A DNA stretch of 64,000 nt from assembly GCA_027625095.1 (NCBI GenBank), contig JAQBXN010000017.1:31213-95212 (forward strand), read 5' to 3'. The notes below the pieces were generated by a model that saw nothing but the letters and a program-made list of their open reading frames with translations, did not search any database and was not told the origin of the DNA. Shown piece after piece: positions 53,892-64,000 of this stretch (position 1 is the first letter of the stretch; the number at the start of each line of letters is the position of its first letter). Origin of the DNA: Planctomycetota bacterium. Lineage in GTDB: Bacteria > Planctomycetota > PUPC01 > JACPCR01. Made by a program: the position numbers and the translations under genes.

Positions 53892-55031
53892 TTACTTCGA
53901 CACCTGCAGAGGAAAAGCAGCGGATTCGTTGCCGAGGATATCGCGGCAGCGAAGGTGCCAGTGCAGCTTGTTTGGATCAAGGTGTTTCGGCAAGGGCGAC
54001 TCGATAGTGCGGGCGTGTGGCTCGACCTTTTGCACTACAAGTAGCGGATCACCCCGGCCTCCTGCGTTGTCGTGGGCGGTGATTGTAAAACTGAACTGCG
54101 GGAGCATCTTCGAATCGATCTCCCACGTTATCGCAATGTTTCCATTCTCCGCTGTGCTCACTTTTCCAGACTGGATCTTGATGGCCGCGTAGCCCGGTTT
54201 TGTCTCATGGCGCTCAATCGAATGATTCGACGGGTTGGTGGTCGTCGGCTCCGTCTCACTGCCGCCCGCCGTCATGAAATAGAATTCGCCGTCCGCGTCC
54301 TTCGCCACACCACCGTTCCAGTTGGTTTTGAAATTGAACGAGCGTTTTCCTTCCGAGAGATCCCAACTGTTCACCGAATAGCGGGCGGCGCCGAAGGCAT
54401 GCCACTCGCCACTGGGTTTGCGTTTCCAGCCGTTGCGGAGGTGGGTGGTGCGTCTGTTCTTACCGGTTTCCAGCCAGTCCTCGATGAAAGAATCGTTGCC
54501 GCCGTTGAAATACGCGTCCTTTGCGGCGACGTCCATCGTCACCATATGCGTCCACTCTCTGGTCTTGTCCGATCTCACCCAATAGCCGTAGAAAGTGTGA
54601 TCGCCCACCGGCCAGCAGCGGGCTACCAGCGTGTACCAGACATCGGTGTCCCAACCGAGTGTGAAGTTCCACGATTTCAGGCCGGTGCCCTCGCCGCCGA
54701 AGTTTTGTGTCAGCGTGCCGGGCCCGCGGTACGCGGCATTGATAGGTGCCGTGTGCTCCTTGTGATCCCAGATCGAAAAAATGTAATTGTGTGCCTTCGG
54801 ATGCGCCTGAATCCCTGCGTAGCCCGCCCCCTTGCCGCTCCACCCGAGCGCCTCGTAGTAGGTGTACATCGTCTCACCGTCTTTCGGTACACGAACTTCG
54901 TTGATCAGGATGTCGCCTGGGAAGCTCGCATCGTTGTAGACCATGTGCGACGAGGGCGCTGCATTCTGTCCGGCTGTTGCGACGAGGGCGCTGGAAAGAT
55001 AGAGCGCTGCGGCCAGTAATTGGGAGTTCAT
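53892..55031 (-). CDS. DUF3472 secreted protein
   Basis: 379 residues. Signal peptide MNSQLLAAALYLSSALVATAG. The DUF3472 region is recognisable from GYAGIQAHPKAHNYIFSIWDH and GPGTLTQNFGGEGTGLKSWNF, then FYGYWVRSD; the final 80 residues form a second beta domain (ITWEIDSKMLPQFSFTITAHDN). Found in PVC and Bacteroidetes polysaccharide loci; function unknown, probably carbohydrate-related and extracellular. The minus-strand order Gfo/Idh, DUF3472, PSD1, DUF1501 suggests one catabolic unit. Confidence 0.85.
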   Translation of the reverse strand: MNSQLLAAALYLSSALVATAGQNAAPSSHMVYNDASFPGDILINEVRVPKDGETMYTYYEALGWSGKGAGYAGIQAHPKAHNYIFSIWDHKEHTAPINAAYRGPGTLTQNFGGEGTGLKSWNFTLGWDTDVWYTLVARCWPVGDHTFYGYWVRSDKTREWTHMVTMDVAAKDAYFNGGNDSFIEDWLETGKNRRTTHLRNGWKRKPSGEWHAFGAARYSVNSWDLSEGKRSFNFKTNWNGGVAKDADGEFYFMTAGGSETEPTTTNPSNHSIERHETKPGYAAIKIQSGKVSTAENGNIAITWEIDSKMLPQFSFTITAHDNAGGRGDPLLVVQKVEPHARTIESPLPKHLDPNKLHWHLRCRDILGNESAAFPLQVSK

Positions 55032-55241
55032 TGGTTCGTATTCCACACTGCGTTCATATTGTCGTGTTGTTATTTTTACAGCCCGATGTTGGTGCCTGCT
55101 GTGCGGACACCGACCGGTAAGATTGCTTCCAGGTTTTCACACTCCAGCTCTATCCGAAGCTTCTCTACTTACTTCCGCTTGTCCAACGACGCCACATACA
55201 TGATGCGAAGTGCGGGCGGCCCAACCTTGCGGAGCGAGTCC

Positions 55242-56327
55242 TCAGTCAAACTTTGGCACTTCCACCGGGGTGCCGCCGCGCTCTCTGGACAATTCGGACA
55301 TCAGCCCCGGAGCGGTCATGTTCACGGCATCGATAACGTCAATCGGTGGCGGGGTGTCATTGATGATGCAACTGGCAAAGTCCTGGATCATGAGCGGCGT
55401 GCCGCCGTCGTAGCCGGCATCTGCTGCTTCCCTGGAAATCTGTCTCCAACTCGCCGGGAGATACTGCTCAAAATCGTTCAAGCTCTGCCACTCGCCACGC
55501 GGTGTCTTGCCGGCAATGTGGATCTTATGCGCCTCTCCGGGCCCGCGCGGCGCTTCGTAGGCGGCGCCAGTGCCCTGAAGACCGAAATAGGTGAAGTTGT
55601 CCGGGCGCGTTGAAAAGAAGTCGAGCCGGATGCGGATGAGCTTGCCTCTCTCGGTCTCGCAAAGCACCACACAAGTATCATCAGCCGTGGCCCAGTCCAT
55701 GTGGTGTTGACCAGAACCCATGCAACAGACTGTCTTGATACGTTCGCGGAATGCCTGGTACAGCGGGCCAAGATTGTGGGTGATGTATTGATGCCCGCGG
55801 CGGAGGGCAAGCTCCTGAGTACGCCAGTTTGAGCCCTGATCCGGGTGAGTCAGGCCCCCCTTGAAATCCTGAATCTGGTCCGCCTCTCCGTAGTAAAGTT
55901 CGCCAAACAGTCCGGCGCGCACCATCTCCAGAACGATGCTCCAGGAGCGGATGTAACAGTAATTTTCGGCAAACATGTACTTGGCTTCAGACTGGTTGGC
56001 GGCCTCGACCAGTTCGTGACACTGCTCAATACTGGTCGCGGCGGTCACTTCGCAGAGGACATGCTTTCCCGCGCGGAGTGCGGCAATTGAGTGTTCGACA
56101 TGCACCGGCATCGGCGTCGCTACGATGACCGCGTCAACGTCGGAATCCATCAGGGCCTCCAGCGAATTGAAAGTCGTCTCGACACCAAGCTCATCGGACG
56201 CGCGCCCGAGCGCCTCCTCAGAGACGTCGCAGATTGCTGTAAGCGATGCACCGGCTGCGTACTGAATTGCCCGGGCATGACGCATGCCGCGACGAGCACC
56301 TAGTATTCCGATCCGAATGGGCTCCAT
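55242..56327 (-). CDS. Gfo/Idh/MocA-family oxidoreductase
   Basis: 361 residues. Rossmann N-terminus IRIGILGARRGMRHARAI; CEVTAATSIEQCHELVEAA replaces the usual EKP, as in the 11837 protein. EADQIQDFKGGLTHPDQGSNWR and HNLGPLYQAF contain the likely active-site residues. AGAGG lies about 8 bases before the ATG. The lost Lys of EKP suggests a non-standard reaction, as seen in some family members. It heads the minus-strand cluster that includes DUF3472 and PSD1. Confidence 0.88.
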   Translation of the reverse strand: MEPIRIGILGARRGMRHARAIQYAAGASLTAICDVSEEALGRASDELGVETTFNSLEALMDSDVDAVIVATPMPVHVEHSIAALRAGKHVLCEVTAATSIEQCHELVEAANQSEAKYMFAENYCYIRSWSIVLEMVRAGLFGELYYGEADQIQDFKGGLTHPDQGSNWRTQELALRRGHQYITHNLGPLYQAFRERIKTVCCMGSGQHHMDWATADDTCVVLCETERGKLIRIRLDFFSTRPDNFTYFGLQGTGAAYEAPRGPGEAHKIHIAGKTPRGEWQSLNDFEQYLPASWRQISREAADAGYDGGTPLMIQDFASCIINDTPPPIDVIDAVNMTAPGLMSELSRERGGTPVEVPKFD

Positions 56328-56461
56328 GGCCGTTACCTCTTTCTGCTTTCCAGCTCTGTGCCTGATTGCTCACCGGGACGTAATTAAAGTCATCTTGAAG
56401 CCGTTAGGACTTTGATCGAAATTAAGTTTCCAACTTCGGCCGAATGATATCCCTTTTAACT

Positions 56462-56641
56462 GTCCCGAAGGGACCCAGGCGACTAGCCCCTGGTTTTAAC
56501 CAGGGGTGGGATTACAAACCCGACTCCAGCCCCGAAGGGGCGACGGCGGCGGCTCCGTCGCCCCTTCGGGGCTTCGATGCGTTTTTCCAATTCTGTCCCC
56601 AGGTTGAAACCTGGGGCTAATTGCCTCCGTCCCTTCGGGAC
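56462..56641. repeat. Nested inverted-repeat element E5
   Basis: A long palindrome: GTCCCGAAGGGAC (56462-56474) faces GTCCCTTCGGGAC (56629-56641). CCCCTGGTTTTAACCAGGGG faces CCCCAGGTTGAAACCTGGGG (about 56487-56506 and 56597-56616). The centre has a perfect 19-bp pair AGCCCCGAAGGGGCGACGG (56528-56546) / CCGTCGCCCCTTCGGGGCT (56555-56573). No gene in 56328-56728. Confidence 0.8.
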
Positions 56642-56728
56642 TATTGAATGTGGCAACATTATTTTGGCCGGAGTCCTTACTCCAACTCCCGCCGTGAGGC
56701 TTGAAGTTACGACTCGTTGAGCACGGCC

Positions 56729-58144
56729 TCAGGAACCTCTGGAAAACACGCGGCATGCACCTGCCGCATCAAAATCAAAATCTCGGTCGAGCGGATAAAT
56801 TGGACGCTGCACACTGTGGTACGGCAGCTCTTCAATGACCTCATTCGAGAAGCCAGGACTCAACGCCATGACGTGCCGCGGCGCGATATCACGAAGCTCA
56901 GGGAAAAGGTAACCCAGTTTGATCACCACGATGCTGAATGCCAGAGGGTCCAGACCCAAATCTTTGAACTGCTGCAACCGGGTGTAACCGCGCCGGTCGG
57001 CAGCGATGACGAGTTTGATGCCTTCGGTCAGCACAACTGCTTCACGTCCGTTCCTGGAAACGTGCTCGACCACAGCCTTCACCTTCAACGGCTTAAAGTT
57101 GGTGTCGAGCTTTCCACCAAGTTCCAGTTCGACTTCCGTTCCGCAGCCGGCCTCGACACACTGGAAGACCGCGGCTTTGTCAGAAATTCCTGCAACAAGC
57201 ACATTTTGCGATTCAGCTCTTATCAAGTGTTCAAGAAACAACGGAATGTCTCCGGCTCCACCGGCAGTCGTGTTGTCGCCGGAATCTGTGAGAAAGACGC
57301 ATCCGTTCGCTTCCCCGGCAAGCCGAATGCTTTCTTCGATATCAGCAGTTTCAACGTCGAATCCAAATTTTTCTCTCTGCTTCCACACCTCGCCGGCAAG
57401 CTCTACGGCCCCGGCGCGTGCGGTCTCCCCGTCATCCGCATGAACAAAAACAGTCATCGCCGCACCGGGCACGTCGGCCCAGGCAAAACCGCACATGAGT
57501 GAAGCAGTCCAGACACCCTCACGAGCATCGATTTCAGGCAACCTCTGATAAAGTGTTTTGCCGGGCTCGACTTCAGTGATTGCCTTTTCACCAGGCAGGA
57601 GCAGTGGCACTCTCACATGTGCGGACGCGGGTCGTCTTCCGGTCTCGATACACCGGATCAGCAGTTCAATGGTACGGCGTCTTGTCGCATCCTGATCACG
57701 ATGCGGGGCGGTACGGTACGCATGAAGAATGTCCGCGGCCTGGCAAAGTTCCGGCACCACGTTGCCGTGAAGGTCGAGGCTCGCGGCGATCGGGACATCC
57801 GGGCCGACCAGTTCCCTTACTGCAATGACCAGGTCACTCTCCCCGTCTCCGATACCGGTCACTTCCATGGCCCCGTGAAGAGGCATGTAAATGCCATCCA
57901 GTGGGAGCGCGGCTTCCAGTCCAGTGAGGATCTCGTTTTTCAGGGATTCGTACGCTGCATGCGTGATCGGTCCGGAAGGTGTTGCAGAAGCGGTAAGCAG
58001 CCGCGCCCATTCCACCGATTTGAATTCTGCCAGGACAGGATCGTTGATCTCATTTCCACGACGGATGTTGAGGTCCGCGAGTTCGGTGGGCAGCGAAGTG
58101 AACGTATTTGTTTCGTGGGCGATGCCACAACATGCGATTTTCAT
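56729..58144 (-). CDS. M81-family (MlrC-like) putative metallopeptidase
   Basis: 471 residues. The family includes microcystin-degrading MlrC. Metal-site candidates: H in IAHETNTF (residues 8-15), H in YMPLHGAMEV, and D and H in ASLDLHGNV. The C-terminal MlrC domain follows (VFLTDSGDNTTAGGAGDIP, KLGYLFPELRDIA). In non-cyanotoxin organisms the substrate is unknown. The region before the ATG is pyrimidine-rich with no Shine-Dalgarno, like the divergent trpE. The gene lies left of the minisatellite-bearing gap. Confidence 0.88.
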   Translation of the reverse strand: MKIACCGIAHETNTFTSLPTELADLNIRRGNEINDPVLAEFKSVEWARLLTASATPSGPITHAAYESLKNEILTGLEAALPLDGIYMPLHGAMEVTGIGDGESDLVIAVRELVGPDVPIAASLDLHGNVVPELCQAADILHAYRTAPHRDQDATRRRTIELLIRCIETGRRPASAHVRVPLLLPGEKAITEVEPGKTLYQRLPEIDAREGVWTASLMCGFAWADVPGAAMTVFVHADDGETARAGAVELAGEVWKQREKFGFDVETADIEESIRLAGEANGCVFLTDSGDNTTAGGAGDIPLFLEHLIRAESQNVLVAGISDKAAVFQCVEAGCGTEVELELGGKLDTNFKPLKVKAVVEHVSRNGREAVVLTEGIKLVIAADRRGYTRLQQFKDLGLDPLAFSIVVIKLGYLFPELRDIAPRHVMALSPGFSNEVIEELPYHSVQRPIYPLDRDFDFDAAGACRVFSRGS

Positions 58145-58150
58145 AGTTTA

Positions 58151-58556
58151 GGAAGAAAGGAGTGTTGGAGTGGAGGAGGGGTGGAGTGATGGAGTGATGG
58201 AGTGATGGAGTGATGGAGGGGTGGAAGAGGGGAAGAGGGGAAGAGGGGCATCCCCGCTCTCGTTTCTCCATGAGTTTCTTTGAATTCTGACCCTGTAATA
58301 CCAAACCCGTGTGCATAATCGCTAATGCTAATTATGTTCACGCTCCCAGATGTCGAACGTCGAACCCGCTCCAGAGTCTGTATTTGTCACTTCTCCGCAT
58401 GTGCGGAGATCTTTTTAACCACGGATGAAGAGGGGCCACGGAAGACTCAACACTCCCACACTCCATCACTCCCACACTCCATTCTTCTCCTCCCACACTC
58501 CTTTCTTCTCCTCCCACACTCCTTTCTTCTCCTCCCACACTCCTTTCTTCTCCCCC
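58151..58556. repeat. Divergent minisatellite region between M81 gene and trpE
   Basis: Left: purine-rich array with GAGTGATG units (about 58172-58217) followed by GGGGAAGA units (58225-58248). Right: pyrimidine-rich array with a 21-bp unit CCCACACTCCTTTCTTCTCCT repeated about four times (58471-58556) and running into the trpE ATG. GAAGAAAGGAGTG (58152-58164) is the reverse complement of CACTCCTTTCTTC in the right array, so the arrays are inverted relative to each other. About 190 bases between them carry no gene. Confidence 0.85.
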
Positions 58557-60038
58557 ATGCTTGAACCTGATTTTGAAACTTTCAGTCAGCACTATGCCAC
58601 GTCCAAGACCGTGCGCGTGCATTGCTGCTATCTTTCCGACTCGTTGACGCCCATTTCCGCATTCCAGCGGCTGCAGGAGGGGCCATATTCCTGCCTGCTC
58701 GAAAGTGTTACGGGTGGAGAATATGTCGGACGGTATTCATTTGTGGCGAGCTCTCCTATTGGCCAGTTCCGAGCCCGGGGAAATCAGGTGGAGATCGAGC
58801 GTGATGGCGATTCCAGATCTTATGAATCGGAAGATCCGCTGGCAGACTTATGGGCTCTCACTCAGGAATACGTGCCCATGGTCGAAGATGACCTGCCTCG
58901 GCTGGCCGGTGGAGCGGTGGGCTACATGTCGTACGACGCCATACGCTATATCGAACATCTTCCGGATGTTCCGAACGATGACCTGGGGCTGCCGGACCTC
59001 TATTTCTGCATCTACGACACCATGCTGATTTTTGACAATGTGGATAAGACCATGCGCATTGTCACAAACATTTTTCCCAGCGAAGCAACCGCGGCAGAGG
59101 CATACGAATCAGCGAAGGCAAAGATTGCCGAAGTGGAATCCAAATTAGCGATGGAGATACCGGCCCCGCTGATGCCGATCCAGAAATCGGGGGACACCAA
59201 TCTTGTGCATGAGTCCAACTTTGAGCCGCAGGCATTCATGGATTCGGTCACAAAGTGCCAGGAGTACATTCGAGCAGGAGATGTCTTTCAGGTGGTCATC
59301 TCGCAGCGATTTCATGTCAAGACCGAAGCGCCGCCGTTCGACATTTATCGTGCGCTGCGGTCCGTTAATCCGTCCCCTTATATGTATTACCTCACCTTTG
59401 ATGACCTCTACTTCGTCGGCGCTTCACCGGAGGTCATGTGCCGCGTGGATGATGGCGAAGTGCACGTGCGTCCGATTGCCGGTACGCGGCGTCGTGGCCG
59501 AAACGAGGAAGAAGAGAAGAAGATGGGCGAAGAGCTCCTCAACGATCCCAAAGAAATCGCCGAGCACGTCATGCTCCTTGATCTTGGACGAAACGACGTC
59601 GGCCGGATCAGCGAATTCAACTCGGTGAAGATCACGGACAAAATGGTCCTGGAAAAATACTCGCACGTGATGCACATGACTTCCCATGTCATCGGCAAAC
59701 TTGAGAAGGGCCGCACAGCCATGGACGCCTTTCGTGCCTGTTTTCCGGCCGGGACGGTTTCCGGTGCCCCCAAGATTCGGGCAATGGAAATCATCGATGA
59801 GATCGAGCCGACCAAGCGCGGCCCCTATGCAGGCGCCGTCGGCTACTTCGATTTCGCCGGCAACATGGATACCGCCATCACGTTGCGAACTCTGGTCATC
59901 AAAGGGACCGACGCCTATGCCCAGGCAGGGGCGGGTATCGTGGCGGATTCAGTGCCCGAACTGGAACACAAGGAATGTCAGAACAAGGCGAGGGCGCTTC
60001 TCAAGGCGATTGATGTGGCCGAGCAGCATTTGATGTGA
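58557..60038 (+). CDS. trpE: Anthranilate synthase component I
   Basis: 493 residues. It makes anthranilate from chorismate with TrpG-supplied ammonia. Tryptophan feedback site LLES at 47-50 (CLLESVTGG). Chorismate-binding domain signatures: FQVVISQRF, SPEVMCRVDDGEVHVRPIAGTRRRG, LLDLGRNDVGRI, FPAGTVSGAPKIRAMEIIDE and AGAGIVADSVPELEHKE. The ATG at 58557 directly follows the pyrimidine array; the frame is open through the array (peptide unit HTPFFSS), but I see no reason to start there. Ribosome entry lacks a Shine-Dalgarno. No trpG or other trp genes follow; the next 381 bases are repeat. Confidence 0.95.
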   Translation: MLEPDFETFSQHYATSKTVRVHCCYLSDSLTPISAFQRLQEGPYSCLLESVTGGEYVGRYSFVASSPIGQFRARGNQVEIERDGDSRSYESEDPLADLWALTQEYVPMVEDDLPRLAGGAVGYMSYDAIRYIEHLPDVPNDDLGLPDLYFCIYDTMLIFDNVDKTMRIVTNIFPSEATAAEAYESAKAKIAEVESKLAMEIPAPLMPIQKSGDTNLVHESNFEPQAFMDSVTKCQEYIRAGDVFQVVISQRFHVKTEAPPFDIYRALRSVNPSPYMYYLTFDDLYFVGASPEVMCRVDDGEVHVRPIAGTRRRGRNEEEEKKMGEELLNDPKEIAEHVMLLDLGRNDVGRISEFNSVKITDKMVLEKYSHVMHMTSHVIGKLEKGRTAMDAFRACFPAGTVSGAPKIRAMEIIDEIEPTKRGPYAGAVGYFDFAGNMDTAITLRTLVIKGTDAYAQAGAGIVADSVPELEHKECQNKARALLKAIDVAEQHLM

Positions 60039-60046
60039 GGGGAAAC

Positions 60047-60222
60047 GTAATGCGTAATGCGTAATACGTAATGCATATCGCAGCCGTAAGGCCGCAACCA
60101 AAGCGAAGAGAAGTGCTTCCAACGAATTCAAGGAAACAACGAATGGGGAAGCAAAAATCTTTCAAAGAAAACAAGAAACTCAACGGTAACCGTGTAATGC
60201 GTAATGCGTGATGCGTAATGCG
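60047..60222. repeat. Heptamer-array element (copy H4)
   Basis: Left heptamers GTAATGC/GTAATAC (60047-60074), core 60075-60192 nearly identical to 33698-33815, and a second array GTGTAATGCGTAATGCGTGATGCGTAATGCG in the same orientation (60192-60222). Only about ten differences separate the cores by eye. Unlike copy H3 the right array is not inverted. The remaining 197 bases to 60419 show no gene. Confidence 0.88.
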
Positions 60223-60419
60223 CGCTGAGGTGGGGGCGATGTTCGAATCTGAGAGTCTTACAGTTGCTGCTTTTTTCCTCACGTGGCCATTATCGCCTCT
60301 TGCGGGCAACGAGTCGCGGACGTATATCATCTTGTGTATCGAGCGGCTGAAGAGTCTGGTTCTGCACCTCTTCAGAACCGGGCCACTTCCCGCATCCATG
60401 GCTACCGGGATTCATTGCG

Positions 60420-63897
<3,478 letters not shown>

Positions 63898-63908
63898 GCG
63901 GTATGGAA

Positions 63909-64000
63909 GTGGTGCTCTCGCTCCGCGAGGGCTCTTCCTCAGCCCGTGGTGCTCTCGCTCCGCGAGGGCTCTTCTTCAGCCCGTGGTGCTCTCGCTCCGC
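63909..64000. repeat. 37-bp tandem repeat, cut by the window edge
   Basis: GTGGTGCTCTCGCTCCGCGAGGGCTCTTCCTCAGCCC-type units (given in parts) occur at 63909-63945 and 63946-63982 with one difference, and a third begins at 63983. Each contains the hairpin CTCGC-TCC-GCGAG. It starts 11 bases after the TPR protein stop. There are no spacers, so it is not a CRISPR. Confidence 0.85.

Noticed and set aside
52772..54007. Antisense frame of 411 codons over the second PSD1 gene
   Set aside because: Shadow of a high-GC gene; the minus strand carries clear DUF1549/DUF1553 motifs.
54072..55019. Antisense frame of 315 codons over the DUF3472 gene
   Set aside because: Shadow of the coding strand; composition rich in Arg/Val with no motif.
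58425..58556. Longer TrpE N-terminus read through the pyrimidine array
   Set aside because: The added peptide is a repeat of HTPFFSS with no relation to TrpE; the family start fits the ATG at 58557.
63909..64000. CRISPR array at the right end
   Set aside because: Units are contiguous without spacers, so it is a simple tandem repeat.

Overview
The window looks like a chromosomal segment from a free-living heterotroph of the Planctomycetota/Verrucomicrobiota (PVC) type. That is inferred from gene content, not from a marker gene. The hallmarks are two DUF1501 + DUF1549/DUF1553 cytochrome-c (PSD1-type) gene pairs, a giant PA14/DUF6797/propeller/multi-haem secreted protein, several Gfo/Idh/MocA oxidoreductases, a sugar-phosphate isomerase-like TIM barrel, PhyH and DUF3472 proteins, an M81 (MlrC-like) protein and palindromic intergenic repeats of a kind common in that group. 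No rRNA or ribosomal protein operon is present, so the phylum call is tentative.

Layout. 1-4769: tail of a membrane protein and a 1466-aa membrane-anchored protein. 4878-5923: SlyD-like isomerase and ferritin (minus). 6417-11567: 1716-aa secreted five-CxxCH protein. 11837-15436: sugar/amino-sugar style enzymes. 15437-16183: two nested inverted-repeat elements. 16184-25085: phosphofructokinase with PPi-type signatures, secreted HExxH protein, DNA methyltransferase with an unknown partner, MutY, FKBP, MFS transporter coupled to a LarA-like protein. 25137-25230: tRNA-Ser. 25985-26390: a third inverted-repeat element. 26397-31315: first DUF1501/PSD1 pair. 32272-34597: two identical palindromic operators, a LexA-HTH/IS200-like fusion regulator, psd and pssA. 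34722-40249: MEMO-family protein, epimerase, PKD-repeat secreted protein. 40297-48431: PhyH, DUF433/DUF5615 toxin-antitoxin module flanked by duplicated oxidoreductase 3' ends, oxidoreductase, 1078-aa secreted putative glycosidase, MntA/HepT pair, unknown gene. 48589-48665: tRNA-Pro. 49174-56327: second DUF1501/PSD1 pair, DUF3472 and another oxidoreductase. 56729-60038: M81 protein and divergent trpE. 60420-63897: a GC-rich TIR / CHAT / NTPase / TPR defence-like locus broken by a frame change and apparent internal deletion.

The most unusual object is the protein at 32326-33030. It has a LexA-type winged helix fused to a domain that aligns by eye with IS200/IS605 TnpA, but it lacks both hallmark catalytic features (second His of HUH replaced by Leu; Phe at the catalytic Tyr position). 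It is translationally coupled to phosphatidylserine decarboxylase and preceded by two 18-bp palindromes sharing a 16-bp core. It looks like a domesticated transposase used as an autoregulated repressor of phosphatidylethanolamine synthesis. A dispersed element made of heptamer arrays (GCGTAAT / ATTACGC type) lies inside the same operon and recurs elsewhere; its heptamer differs from the operator half-site by one base, which raises a testable link.

Other repeat classes are nested palindromes with terminal inverted repeats (15562-16061, 25985-26390, 50715-50960, 56462-56641), purine/pyrimidine minisatellites between the M81 gene and trpE, and a 37-bp tandem repeat at the right edge. Assignments rest on reading motifs and remembered family features; no database search was run.
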